A DNA stretch of 64,000 nt from Polytrichum commune (GCA_950295325.1 OX485803.1:67593554-67657553), one strand, 5' to 3'; positions 23,764 through 36,209 are shown, numbered from the stretch's first letter. Made by a program: numbers and translations. The notes: generated by a model not told the origin, from the sequence alone.

Positions 23764-25900
23764 TATGTGTAAGCTTTACCCAAATTTTAGCATACATACA
23801 TGTAGTCATCACATAAATACAATGTAATAACATTTTACCAACAATTTCTCCAACCCGAGGAACAATTTTTTTCTTCCCCCAAGGCACTTTGTACCCACAC
23901 AACCGATAAAAACTATACAATTCCTTGCTTCACGACAATCTACCTTAAAACTTCAAGTCATGTTTAGATTTGGGAAAATCTGGATCTACACGGTCCTTAC
24001 AAATCATATAAAGTTCAACTACACATTCATTTTCTTCCCACCATGTATCATGTTTGAGTAGTGGATTTTCCTCAATGGGTGGTTTGGTGGGAAATTTGCA
24101 GCGGTGGTGTGCTTTTTGTTTCTTGTTCTCTTGTACATCGCAATGTGGTCCAAGTCCCTAGCTCCCACCAAAGGAGGTCCATGGAGGGGCACTCTTGGGA
24201 CCCGTTGAATCTAGATGTAGGGCTAGGATTGATTGATTCGTTTTCAATTTGGACAACCTATTATATCCCAAGGTTCATTCGATTTGTGGTTTTCATCTAG
24301 GATTAAATAATGTTACCAACGAAGCTTTGAGTTTTTGTCAACTTTTCGTACAAGATTTTCAGGTGTTTTTAATGAGTTTGGAGCTAAGCTCAATTGGGGC
24401 TAAGTGTGAGAACCACACTTTAGCATATAAAAATGTACATAGGGAGACATCCGGGCTAGGATTTGAACTTACGTTATGTGCACCACCAAGATTCACACCC
24501 AACTTCCCATAACCACCAACAACCTTCCAAGTTTGTTGACAAAACTCTTTCTTAACATTGACTTAAAGTTGAAGAATAGTGCTCTAGGGGCGTGAGAACA
24601 TTAGGAACTTTGCTTCCATTCTTGCGCCCTTGGAAAACTGCTCTTCGACATGTCACAACTATTATGCATCTATTCCCTAAAAGGAGTTGTTTGCCCACAT
24701 ACTGCATTTTATATCTACAACCCAAATCCCACACCCATCCTTACATAGGTAGCCATCAGCTCGGCAAGAGCCAATGACTTGGGCGGTGTGGTATGCTTGA
24801 GGGACTACGCCACCCCTCCAAATGGAAGTGTCTTCTTGGCTGTTATTTCATTCTTGACGTTGGCTTATTGGCCACCTATCTCCCCAAAAAATAGGAAATT
24901 ACACACTATAGTGAAGTCATAGATGATCATTGTTAATTAACGAGGTATAACATCTGAAACCAACATGAAGGTAATATTTTAGGATGTTTGACCATAATAA
25001 AATTGATATGTATTTGCCAGAGTTAATAACATTGATGAGCATCTTGAATACTTGAAACTTGGGCACACTGCTTCCGGGGCTAGACAACATGTACCAATAT
25101 TCATTAAAAACAATAATGAATATGCACTTGTGGTCATTGCTCCATGCTACTCATAGGCATTGACCGTGTTCATAACGGCAAGGGGGGGGGGGTCTATTTT
25201 AATATGAGATCAAAATGATTTTTTACAACTTGTTTGAGTTAAGGGGGCTATTGTTTTGTAATTAGCCATGCCATTGACATAATCAATGTAAGGAGATGAA
25301 TCTGCATCTGGAAGCCCAATACATTGATTGTCCCATTTAGTGCGTGTGGTACTAATTCCCAAAACACACACTAATTTATCAAATCTCAAGATTAGTGAGG
25401 GCTGAATTTTTTTACCGAACGATACTAAATTTATGAATTCATGCTCATTTACCATACATGTCAAGACAATTAATGCGTGCTTTGAGATGTTTGTAGAGTG
25501 CACATTTGATTTGGTGAGCTTGAAGAGGCTTCTTCTTCTTCTTTTTCTTCTCAGTCGGCGCCACTCAATCCCGAGGCATCTCCTAACACTAGGAAACTGA
25601 AGAGAGCATCTTGCATTGAGAGGTTCCAACACTTTGACACTTTGGGCTCCTGAAACCCTAGACCTTCTAGTGACGCTAATTTCATATAGTGAAGAAATTT
25701 AGTATCACCTCCGCTAGTTTCCGACACGCATAATAATAATAACAACTTCGGTCTCCGAAGGAGACCGACGTGAATTAAGTGTCTGTTCGATCTATCTTCA
25801 ATCCCGAGCCCACAGGACAGAGGTATGAAGGAGAAGATCTACTCCTGCCTTTCGAGAGTAGACACTTTAGACACAAGAAACCAATAATGTAGACTACACC
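23764..25900. other. Gene-free DNA
   Basis: No protein domain was recognised. A possible SINE-like B box on the minus strand (GTTCAAATCC at about 24454-24463), a poly-G run (25181-25192) and a short perfect hairpin (CGGTCTCCGAAGGAGACCG, ~25750) are the only noted structures. Confidence 0.4.
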
Positions 25901-25946
25901 TAATATAATACCCCGTGCCCTTTACCCCTAACTTTTAAGTTCTGAG

Positions 25947-28226
25947 TTATGGGGGGTCAGGATTGTGGGGGAGTGGTTGGTGGTTTTCAATTCTCCTTTT
26001 ATGGAGGAGGATAGACATGGCATATTGTATTGCAATGGTGTTAGTATTTTTGAAAGTAGTTTTGATGGAGGCCATGGGTATTTTGAATTTGGACTCTAGT
26101 GCTTTCATAGATGGGATGTGGGCAGTCGCTCTGGCCCCAGCAGTGATGACAATGAGTGGGTCTATTTTCCATCCTCTAGAAGCAATGCTAGCAATTAGTG
26201 GGTTGTATTTGTTATTTTTTGCTTGAATTGCTTATGGGGAGAATCTATCATTACAGTATGTGAATTCAATGAATTGTATGGTAAGGTTAGGGTCAATGTC
26301 GCTGGGGGGGACATTCTGATATGGTAATCCCTTAACACAAAGGATGTCAGGTCTAAATCTTGCGTTGCAGTGACATCTTTGTGTATTACATGTGCAGGGG
26401 AGTAGCCAGTTGGGAACTGTGTTTTCTTGGGGGTTGTTATTGAAGGTGCCAGCATTCATGAGGGTAAAGCATCGGGATTTTTCTGATGAGATTAGGAGCT
26501 TTCTAATTTCTCCAACTGCTTTGTTATGTCTTTTAACTCTGAGTGAGTGTATATGTTGGTGTTCGCATTTAAGTAGTACATGTAGCCATGTATCTGGTTC
26601 GTTTGTGTTGCATATGGGGCACGTAATAGTGGGATATCTTTGGTGACCAAAAAACAGTTGTTTCCTCGCATTACCCATGTAGGTTCCTGTGCGGAATTTG
26701 ATGAGGCATGATTTTTGTTTGTCGGTGATAGCGGGATTTGCCCAAAAGTCGTTCGACAACTCGTTGTCTATATCTGTGTTTTCTGTCCATTTACGTGTGT
26801 TGGGGGTTTGTGTGGCCATGATTGCTAGGTTCGTTTCCCTATCATATTTTTTAATTTGTTTTTCTAGGAATCTGACTGGGCCTTTGTCCGGAACTTCGTC
26901 CATGGAGGCCCATACATCTTTTTGGTAATAGTAAGGGGTGGCGTGGGCGTGTTTGTGTGAGTGAGTGGCAATTCTGTGCTCTAATTCTAATCCTTCTTTT
27001 GCTAATTTGTCTGCTTTTTCATTTCCGTCAATGTTGACGTGTGCTCTAACTTTGTATAGAGTGATTGGTTGTGTCCTTGTTTGAAGAATTTTTACCATGG
27101 AGGCTAGTGTGGTTTGGTCTGGGTGACTGTTATGAAGTGTGGGATGTTTAATTTGCGTGTTAAGCAGGTATAATACATTCAGACTGTCTGTGAATATGAA
27201 TGCGGGTTCGTTGGGGTATTGTGTGTTTATAATACTTAGCGCGTCGTGGATAGCAATCATTTTTGCTCGCAATATGTTTTGGTGTCCATGTAATCTATTG
27301 GCGATGTTTAGCCCTTTGGGGCTGTAGATACCGTATCCAGCTCTTTCTCTTCTCCATTCCCCAGGGGCTATTTCTTTGGGTTTCATAAAGGAGCCATCAG
27401 TGTAGTAGCTGAATTGCGGGTGGAATTTTAGAGGTAGATTTGTTTGATAGGGTGGGAGTTGTGGGGTGGGGATGTTATTGTTTGAGAGTATATTTGGGTA
27501 GTTTGATTTAGACCACTTTTTACTTGAGTTCACTGTGATGTTTGAAGGAGTGGGTGGTGCAATTTGGGTGTGGCTTTGGAATATTTGGAGATTAGCTGCT
27601 ATGTCTTTTAGTAATTTCATTTGTTCGGGGGTGCCTATGTTATTGTTTTGGTGGTGTACACAAAATATGTGTAGGGTAGACGGTTCTTTTCTTGTAATAT
27701 TGAGTTCGGGAGGTATTGTGGGTTCTTCATATGCAATCGTATCAGCTGCAAAGTGGGCAATGACGTGTGTGTCCAGGAAAGGACCTATGTGTAGGTTTGG
27801 GTTTTTGTACCAGTCGGTATCCGGGGATATAATTATAGTGATTGTATATGGGTCATTGTGGGCTGTCATGCGAGCCCAGTGAATGGCTTGTTGTAAGTCA
27901 GTTGCGGTGTGGGGGTGAGCGTAGCCTATTCCTTGCCATTTATGGTCAAACGCTTTTCCTAGGGATCCAAATATTATGTCACGCGAGAATGGCGAGTAGA
28001 ATTGGGAGAATTGCGTGGGGCATGTCACTGGGGATGAGAAGTATGAATGGATGATATTGAATGTGGTTATTAGGAGATCTAATATTGGGGTCGGTAATGT
28101 GTATTGGGCACGTTTGAGTGGGTCATTCTTCGGGATTCGGTATTTGTACCTTTGATATAGCCAAACAATTTCAGTTTCGAAGGATTGGGTGGGTGGTTCT
28201 AGGTCATGTGTGGTATATTGTGCCAA
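25947..28226 (-). pseudogene. LINE RNase H, CCHC motif and probable restriction-like endonuclease
   Basis: RNase H blocks are FSYYTDGSF, IFTDSLNVLYLL and VRAHVNIDGNEKAD; the usual Glu is Lys in RAKMIAI (AAA at 27261-27263). Then come a zinc motif CPICNTNEPDTWLHVLLKC and FRPDILCVKG with IQFIEFTYC. Past an in-frame TAA (26232-26234) the frame reads KYNPLIASIASRGWKI and IVITAGARATAHIP, ending at 25947-25949. The order CCHC, R-P-D, acidic strand, K..KY, G-W matches the PD-(D/E)XK restriction-like endonuclease of R2- and Dualen-type elements. With the upstream apurinic endonuclease this suggests a dual-endonuclease LINE. The RNase H call is firm; the nuclease call is inferred from pattern only. 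Confidence 0.75.
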
Positions 28227-28697
28227 TTGGTATTGTTTTCATAACCACATTAGTCTGGTTTTCGGGATGGTGATGAGGTGCCGACCATTGTCTTCGTATA
28301 TGTGGGCGACGTCAAATTGTATTTGGATAGTATCGGAATTGGTTTCGATGTCATATTTTGGGTTACATTCATTAATGGAGATATGTGCTAGTGGGATTAT
28401 TGTGGTAGGTGTGACATATCTTGTGTCTCTTTGTTGTTCTGTGGAGAAGCAAGCATTAATAATGTTTGAGAAGTGTTTGTGTTGTTTTTCCGTGTAGTAG
28501 TGGGTAAGGAGGCCGGTGTTGTGGTTGCATGTGTTGGCATCGCAATAGGGATATAGGTCCCTTGGCGTTTGCCATTTGTTGTATGTGTGATTATTTGTTG
28601 TAGTCCATTGGCATAGGTATGATGTGACTGTTCTTTTTATTCCGTTATGGTCGGAAGATTGTTTTTGTTTGTGAGCGAGTATTTTGTATATGGGATA

Positions 28698-29555
28698 TCA
28701 TCGGGGGTCCTTAAGTATGTTGTTGGGGGAGGGGGTAGGGGGGGATGGGAGGGTTTGGGGGTGTATAGGGGGAGTCGGTATGTTGGGTAGGATGTTGTGG
28801 TGTCGGATTATATATTTGTCTTTGAGAGATTTGGGTGGATGGTGTCGTGAGCATGGTAGGGAGCATTTGCGATTACAGAGAGGTTGGCAAAATAGTTGAT
28901 TAGCGACGTTTAGTGTACTTTGGATGAGTTTGGAAGAGGTGGAGTGGTAAATTTTGAATTCGTCTAGGTTCATTAGGGTTGTACCATTAGGCATGGTTAT
29001 TTGGTCTAGTGTTAATATATTATGTATGAGTAGTTTGTGTAATAGTTTAAGTGAGGTGTTGGGATTTAGACCGTGTAGCATTTGTGTTTCTTGTATCCAA
29101 GCATTTTCGAGTGGGGATGGGTGTAGGAGAAAGGTGTTTATTGTACTTTTAAGATGGACTCCGGCTTCATGTTTGAGCATAAATAATGTTCGAGTGATAG
29201 GTGATCTAACACAGTGATGGTATTTAATACGGGCAATTTCTTTAGAACCCCCGTATTTGGCAAGTATAAATTGTGTGAGGCCGGTATAAAATTTGCCAAT
29301 TCGGCCTTTATCGTTAAGGACATTTTGTAGTTGTTCGCCAATACATCTAAGGTAGGCATTTTGTAGTGAGAAAGCTTCAATTCCAAATAGGTTGTGTGGA
29401 AGTTGTGTAGCAATGTTAGATGTGCTTTTGGGTATTCCGCAGATTGTTTTATGGAGTGTGATGATCTTTTTGTCAAATTTTTTGATCGTTGGTATGGAGT
29501 ATGGTATGGCATAAAAGCTATATGCTATTCCAGCACGTATGACTGTATCTGCCAT
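28698..29555 (-). pseudogene. LINE RT thumb/connection region
   Basis: Continues the RT frame (CGIPKSTSNIATQLPHNLFG, resembling the LINE RT C-terminal region). It includes Cys/His residues near the end (CQPLCNRKCSLPCSRHHPP) that may form a zinc-binding cluster. Terminates at TGA 28698-28700. The frame stays open to another TGA at 28239-28241. Confidence 0.75.
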
Positions 29556-29645
29556 GTTGATTTTTTGTTTAATAGTAGCTGGGCATGCTACAAGAGTTTG
29601 ACATTGTTTGATTACTTTAGCGGTAGTGGTATTTATTTGTATTTT

Positions 29646-30959
29646 TCACTTGAGGGATGGTGCAAGATTTATTCCTAGATATGTGTAGGGTTCGTGTTGG
29701 TTTAGGGCTGGTATAGGTTGGTTTTTATAGTTTATGTTGGTGGCTTGGATTAGGGCCTTGAAGATTGTGGGATTAAGTTTAGATTTGTTTGGGCATCCAG
29801 TCACTGCGCATTTGGGTATTCCTAGGTCCATTGTTGCCCATTCGCAGAATTTGTCTAGTTTATTTAATTGTATTTGCAGTGACTCTAGTTTGTTGGCGAT
29901 TGCTGCAAGGTCGTCTGCATATGCTGCGGATGAGATTTTAACTCTAGACGTACCGAACGTATATCCATTATTTCCTTGTTGTAGCCATCGAAGGAGTGGT
30001 TCCAGAAATATTATGAATAAGTATGGGCTGAGGGTATCGCCTTGTATTGTACCTCTTTGGATGGGGATTGGTAAGGTTTTTCCGAAGTGTTCGCCAGTAA
30101 ATATAGTTGAGGATTGTGAATATATATTTCCTATTAGGTTTATGGAGTTATTTGGGTAACCCAAGTTTTTCATTATTGCTAAAAGTCTGGCGTGGTCAAT
30201 AGAGCCAAAGGCGTTTTTGAAGTCAATGTAAAGAATGTATATGTCTTGGTTTGTGAGTCTTGCGTCTTCAAACGCTGCAATTAGGATTTGGATTTGTCGG
30301 GAGGTGCTTCTTTCTGCTCTGAACCCTTCTTGGCTATCGTGGAGTATTTGGTGTCTTTCTCCATATGCGGATAAGATAGAAGTTAATGTATTTGTGTAAA
30401 GTTTATATATGGTGTTAGCTAGTGCAATAGGCCTATGGTTTGTTAATTGTGATGGGTTACCTTTTTTATATAATAAACCTGTTAGGCTAGTTTTCCATGA
30501 TGCGAGAATTTGTTTTTGTTTATAGCAATGTTTAAAGAATAGGAAAAATAATTTGTAAAAGCGCGGAGGCATATTTTTTAGAATTGAGTTGGGAATTTTG
30601 TCTGGGCCGGGTGATTTGTTATTAGTTAGGTTTTTAAGACAAAAGTCGTAGGTTTCTTGATCAAAATACGTGTGTAAGGGAATGTGGGGTTCGCCTCGTT
30701 TGACAATTGTGTATCCCTCTAAGTCATGCCATGGGTATTGTCTGACTCCACATATACAGTGTAGTGGATGTGTATTTTGATGGTGGCATGTGGGGACTGT
30801 TGGGCGGTTACTGATGGATTGTTGCGCGTAAATTTCGGCTGCAATATCTTCAGGGTTGGTTAATATGTTATTTTGTCTATCAATGATGGAGTCAAGAGGT
30901 GAGGATTCAATGTTTTTGAAGATTTTTCTGTTTATTTTTTTGGGGTTTTTTTCATACAT
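29646..30959 (-). pseudogene. LINE reverse transcriptase
   Basis: All main RT blocks are present: NNKSPGPDKIPNSIL, SLTGLLYKKGNPSQLTNHRP, QEGFRAERSTSRQI, LYIDFKNAFGSIDHARL, IQRGTIQGDTLSPYLFI and the catalytic AYADDLA. The frame is the same as that of the endonuclease upstream and the segments downstream, separated only by TGA stops (31128-31130 and 29646-29648). The second stop falls in NLAPSLK-stop-KIQI, a place where Trp is common. Confidence 0.92.
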
Positions 30960-31127
30960 TTGACGGTATTTAGATACGGCTTTTATAATGCAGTCTCTGT
31001 TATATTTTGTGGTGATTTTTCTGGCTTCTTTATTTGCAGTTTTTGCGATGGTTGCTATGAAGTTAATCCATTCATCGGGAGATGCTGCTGCAGCGGGTGG
31101 GTGTGGGATGTTGACGTGTTGGTGGTT

Positions 31128-32108
31128 TCAAATAGCGTTTAGGATGGGGTGCATTTGCCAGCGTGGGTCATGTTGTACTATGTAAATGGCTTTCATGATG
31201 AGGTGATATGTGTTGAGGTGTCTTTTCCATGCTCTAGCTTGTTTGCGTGGTAGAAAACCGCCTTGGTGCGATGTTCGGGTTGTAAGATTGGGTAATGGGT
31301 CTGCTTGGCATGTTTTTTCAATGGTTTCTGAGATTTTGTTTATAATGTAGTCCAATGATGTACAGGCATCTTGCCATTGAGCAGGTGTTAGGTGTTGGTG
31401 ATTTCCAAGTAGTGTGGTAAGTACTTTAAGTTGGGTGGAGGTTTCTTCAAAGAATGTGATGTTGAATTTTTCTAGGTTGTCAGGTGGTATCGGGTTCAAG
31501 ATTCGAGTTGGTGAGGTGTTTGTAGGGGGAGGGAGTCTGGCTATGAGTGTGTTGTGTGGGATGTGTAGTGTGACTGGGTAGTGATCTGAATTCAAATTCA
31601 TGTTTGTGTTTGTAGTGGAGGTAAATTTGTTGTTGTCTAGAGAATGAATGTAGAAACCATCTATTAGGCTTGTTGATGTGTAGTTGTAGCCACCTTGTCG
31701 GGAAATAGTAGTGTTGGTTGGAATATATTCGAAGTTGAGGGATGTTGTGAAGTTTTTCCAGTGGAAGTCCTCATCTTGTGGAGGGGTGTGGGTGTTGTTA
31801 TTGTGTTTGCCCCTAAGTGCAATATCTCTATTAAAGTCACCGCATAATGCGTATATGTAATTGGGGTATAGAGTGATTTTGTTAGTGATTTCGTTCTTAA
31901 TGTGTGGGAGAAGACATGTGTCTTCTAAGTGCGTAGGCATATACATGTGTATGATTAGCCAAGGTATGAGTGGATGGTTATTTATTTTTATTATTTGTAG
32001 ATACGGGGAGATGTTTGCTGGTGTGGGGATTTTGGTGACATTTCCCGGGAATGCATATTTATGATGGATAAGTGTAAGTAGGCCACCTCTTCCGGGGGTA
32101 TAAGGCAT
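31128..32108 (-). pseudogene. LINE apurinic-type endonuclease domain (remainder)
   Basis: Starts in frame at GRGGLLTLIHHKYAF and contains the catalytic blocks LCGDFNRDI (GDFN) and LNSDHYPVTLHI (SDH, active-site Asp-His). These belong to the exonuclease III-like family that nicks target DNA for target-primed reverse transcription. Ends at an in-frame TGA (31128-31130); the same frame then continues into the RT ORF. Confidence 0.85.
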
Positions 32109-34368
32109 TCTTTGTTGGATGCACCTTGTGAGTGCGTGTGTGTTGTTGAAAATGAGTTTGAATTCCGGGAATAAGTTTTGTATATATTAGGTAGATTTGT
32201 TTGCAGTAAGTTTGGTTTTCTTGGATATGGATGATTGCTGGGTTATTTAGAGAGTTGTTTATTAAGCTTTGTAAGTTTGATAATGATGTGTTGAGTGATG
32301 ACGCATTCCAAGTTATTATGTTTGTTGCATGTTCGGTGTTGGTATTGATTCTTATGTTTGGTGTGGGAGCGACTGGGAGGGGAGGTGGGTGTGAATATTC
32401 GCTTATGTTTTCTAAACATCTAAGGGTTTCGGTTATCAACTGGTTGGGGAGGAAAGGAAATTCTTTCTTGAGGGTAATTGATATGGGTGGTGTGACTTGG
32501 TTATGGATGAATTCGTATAGTTTTGTGTGGATTGAGTTTTGAGGGAGTATGATATTTTGGTTGTTTTCTATGAATGTTGTGTAGGGGTGCGGTGTCAGTA
32601 TGTGTCGCTCAGGGGGGTTGGTGAGGTTAGCTAGTCGAATGATTAATGTGTTGGTCCATATGTTATTAAAGTGGTAGTTTTGGGGTTGGGCGAGGATGTG
32701 ATTACATGTGTCTATTGAGGGGTGGATGGTAATGATTAGGGCGTATAGCAGATGTGTTGGTGGCGACTGATTTTGTGTTTGGGTATAATGATGTAGATGT
32801 GGGTATTTCGTGATGGTCTGAGGGTGTAGTGGGTGTGTGGGTTTTAGTATAGGGGCGAATGTATTTGCTAGGTGTTGGTATTCAGGTTGTAGTTTGATAG
32901 TATTTGGGATAAAATACGTGTTGGCTCTTTTTTTGTGTGCAATAGGATGTGTACGTAGGATATCAGGCATTGGGCCAGGGTTAGGTTTGATATCCCCGCA
33001 TTTTAGTAGGTCTAGTGTGTCAATGAAGTAATATCCGTAGAATTGTAGTGTTTTTGGTTTTCTCATATTTATTTTAAGATATTTCATAAATGTGAATTTG
33101 GTTGTAGTAAAGAGGTTGGGCATAGCGGGTATGATTTTTTCTACTAGTATGGGCGAGAAATGTGACGGTTCATTACTGATAGGTAATGAATTTGTTATTG
33201 AGTGATGTTTCCATTTGTTTATGAGGGGATATGTGTTGTTATTTGTGTGGCGAGGCCGGTAGGCCGAGACCATTTTGTTTCTTGGGATACCTCTTAGCTG
33301 GTCGTGATAGAGTCTGCAAGTGTTAAAAGGGGATCCAGGGGAATACAGTCGGAGACCGGTAGGAGTCCACCTTACTGGAAAGCTGTAGGACGTAGTGGCA
33401 GAGTGTCGGGGGGGGGGGTTGTCTGACTGTATGTTGCGTAACAGAAAAGTGGTGTGAGTGTCGAATTGGGTTGGCGTCCTCTGTTGGATGTCTGTGCTTG
33501 AATGTGTTCGGGGGCGAATTGCTTGGGGTCTGGAGGTCTGGTGTCGGGGGTGAAGTGTTGATAGCAGGGGGCGGAGTGTGTCAGAGTGGATGGTCGGAGG
33601 TGATGTAGTCCACGTTGTTGGTCTGCTGCAGGTTGAAATCTGGTTGCTGTCCAATGTTGGTGTTTGATTCGCAATGTATATGTGTGAGTGCGAAGGTGGG
33701 GTGAGTGCATTGGGTGGTGGAATGGAGGTGGAGGAGTGAAGTGATGCGTGGTGGGGTTGGATGGTTACCTGAAATGTGGGAAGGCTGCAGCTTGTGTCGG
33801 ATGATGGTTCGGAGATGTGGGCGCTGAGCTGTGGCGTGGTGGGTGCAGGTAGTAGTTCGGTGGCAGCGGCAATGGGTCGGCATGTTCGGCGTCGAGGGAG
33901 TGCAGTCCGAGTGGGCTGTGCAGCAGGTGGTCGAAGGAGTGGAGAGCTGGCGACGGAGGCGCGGTGTAGCAGTGGGATCGTCTTCTTCGCTCCAGGGGTG
34001 CCTGGGTGGAGAATTGCTGTGTGTGTCGGGGGAGGTGGAGAATTACTGGGGAGCAGAGAGTGTGAGGCAGGGAGGGAGTGGGGGGAGTGTGTGAGGAAGG
34101 GATGGTGTGGCAGGGGGGCAAGACTTTGAGTGTCAACTGGAGTGAAGTGGAGGATAAATGCGGGAGGTGAGTGGGAGTGAAGGGTAGGAAGGGAAGGAGA
34201 TGTATGGGAAGGAGAGAGAATGTGCAATTGAGGGAAGAGGTGAGTGGCATGGAGCGTTAGGGTGGGTAGATTAAATAGGGTGATGCATGTGCGAGTGAAT
34301 GTGTCTGTGTAGAGGCGTAGTGCAGTGGAAGGTGGTTGGTCATGTGTCAAATGTCGGTTTTTGGGCAA
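32059..34368 (-). pseudogene. LINE ORF: low-complexity N-terminus, 2A-like motif, start of endonuclease
   Basis: A 769-codon frame. The first ~400 residues are Pro/Ser/Thr/His-rich with no recognised fold. The motif LLKCGDIKPNPGP is encoded at about 32971-33010. The final ~75 residues (NIITWNASSLNT, PAIIHIQEN) are the N-terminal strands of an apurinic/apyrimidinic endonuclease domain, which then continues in another frame at 32108, so a single indel breaks the gene near 32110. ORF1-type function (RNA binding) is possible but not shown. Confidence 0.7.
32971..33010 (-). other. 2A-like ribosome-skipping motif
   Basis: The residues GDIKPNPGP match the 2A consensus D-(V/I)-E-x-N-P-G-P except that Glu is Lys (codon AAA, one G-to-A change from GAA). 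2A-like motifs are known from several non-LTR retrotransposons, where they separate N-terminal proteins from the endonuclease/RT polyprotein. Position between the low-complexity region and the endonuclease fits that role. Confidence 0.6.
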
Positions 34369-34611
34369 GTCTGTGCGGTGCGGGGCGGTGCTGGATTTGT
34401 GTAGTGTAGGGGATACGGTGTTTGTTGCAGCGAGGGGCTGAGCGGGGCGTGCGGGGCGGAGTGAAACGGTGCGATAGTCGATCGGTATGGAGTATGTGCA
34501 GTGCGGTGCTGGTGTTGCGGGTGGAGGTGGCGGTGGCGGTGAGTTGTTTAGGAATTCGCGGAGGGAGGGAGCGGTGGTGTGTGACCGTGCTCGGTGCTGT
34601 TGTGTGATGGT

Positions 34612-35330
34612 TGGGAGCTGGAGTGTGTCCTGAGAGGTGGAGTTCCGTGTGCGAGGTAGAGGGGGGGTTTGCGAGGTGAGTGTGTGATGCAGGGAGGGTT
34701 GTCGGAGTCGATGTGGGGTTTAGGAAATGTATGAGGGTTGGAGGGTCAGTAGATGTTGTGTGTGTTGGTGGGGGGGGGGGAATGTCTGTGTGGGGAGCTA
34801 GAATGTGGCCTGAGAGGTGGAGGGCCGTGTGCGAGGTAGAGGAGGGGTTTGCAAGGTGATTGTGTGGTGTATGGAGGGTTGTCGGAGTCGATGTGAGGTT
34901 TAGGAAAGGTATGAGGGTTGGAGGGTCAGTAGGGGTTGTGTGGGCTGTTTGGGGGCGAATGTTTGTGTGGGGAGCTGGAGTGTGTCCTGAGAGGTGGAGT
35001 TCCGTGTGCGAGGGATAGGAGGGGTGTGCGAGGTGAGTGTGTGGTGCAGGGAGGGTTGTCGAAGTCGATGTGGGGTTTAGGAAAGGTATAAGGGTTTTGA
35101 GGGTCAGTAGGTGTTATGTGTGTTGTTTGGGGGCGAATGTCTGTGTGGGGAGCTGGAGTGTGGCCTAAGAGGTGGAGTTCCGTGTGCGAGGTAGAGGAGG
35201 AGTATGTGAGGTGAGTGTGGGGTGCAGGGAGGGTTGTCGGAGTCGATGTGGGGTTTAGGAAGGGTATGAGGGTTGGAGGGTCAGTAGGTGTTGTGTGTGC
35301 TGTTTGGGGGGGAATGTCTGTGTGGGGGGT
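34612..35330. repeat. Four 177-178 bp tandem units in the LINE 5' region
   Basis: Units begin near 34614, 34792, 34970 and 35147 with variants of GGGAGCTGGAGTGTGTCCTG. Each contains GAGAGGTGGAGTTCCGTGTG, TTGTCGGAGTCGATGTG and GAGGGTTGGAGGGTCAGTAG. Arrays of monomers in LINE 5' regions can act as promoters, as in rodent L1, but no promoter activity can be read here. Confidence 0.9.
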
Positions 35331-36209
35331 TGATGGTGAAGTTAGAGATGCTTTGCGGTGCAGGGAGGAGATGGGGTGGAACGGCGATTCAGTGATGTTG
35401 TAGAGGAGCAGTTGGCATTGGTGCGAAGCAAGCGACTGTCGATGGTGTGGGCAGGTAGGTGGTATGGTGCGATGATGGTTGTATGGTTTGTCGGTGTGGG
35501 AGCATTTTTGTGTGGTGTGTTGAGCGGGGATTGAGATGATGTTCTGTATGGTCTGTGTATGAATGTCTGTGGAAATGATTTGTGTTGGGTGTTGGTCTGG
35601 CGAAGTGAATTTTGTGGTGGAGCAATGTAAGGGTTTGAGGCTTAGGGGAGTGAGATACCTGGGATGAATTGAAGCATGTGATATGTGGAGGTTGGCTCTG
35701 TATGTGGTGTTGGAGCGGTGTCGGAGGAGGGGCGGCAGGTATTTGATGAAGCGCCTTCGAGGTTGGTGGTCGCGCCATTGGTCTTCTACAGGGAGGAAGG
35801 ATGGGTGCGGCGAAGGCGGGATCTTCGGCGGGGGTTGGAGCTGTTCGGAGGATGGGAGCTGCGCAGGTGGGTGCGGCGAGGCTTGGAGCTGGATTTGCAG
35901 TCGCAGCGGGGCTCTGACATAGTTAGAAAGAGGGCAAGCACAGCTGGTGGTTGTTGTAGGGTTTGTAGCAAGAAGTGCATACAACACTATTGAAATAAAG
36001 AACAGACGCTTTCGAAGCTGATTCCAACGTTGTGTGCCGAATCTGTTGTTGAGTGTGTTGAATGTGTTGCGTTTTTCCACGGCAGCAACAATTTGGTTCG
36101 GCCTGGTGTATGTCGCAGTAGTCGCAGCATTCGCAGTAGGAATCTGTGGTTGGGGGGCTGGAGAGAGTTCTCGTGGCTGCGGTGCGGCTGCGGTGCGGCC
36201 CAGCGCCAT
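34926..36209 (-). other. Pro/Thr/His-rich open frame in the 5' part of the LINE
   Basis: A 427-codon open frame, very rich in Pro, Thr, His and Ser, partly built from the 177 bp tandem units (177 is a multiple of three, so repeats stay open). It is not in frame with the downstream LINE ORF. A hydrophobic stretch (LFFISIVLYALLA) is present. No fold is recognised. It may be an N-terminal LINE ORF, or simply an open frame in C-rich DNA. Confidence 0.3.

Noticed and set aside
25210-25745. Open frames with an Arg-rich stretch on the minus strand
   Set aside because: Low complexity, no recognisable fold and no splice or neighbour support.
26689-28497. Plus-strand hydrophobic open frames that look like membrane proteins
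   Set aside because: They lie antisense to RNase H/RT coding sequence; hydrophobicity comes from the G+T-rich strand.
33776-34129. Gly/Arg/Val-rich open frames on the plus strand opposite the LINE
   Set aside because: They are antisense shadows of the C-rich LINE coding strand and show no domain.
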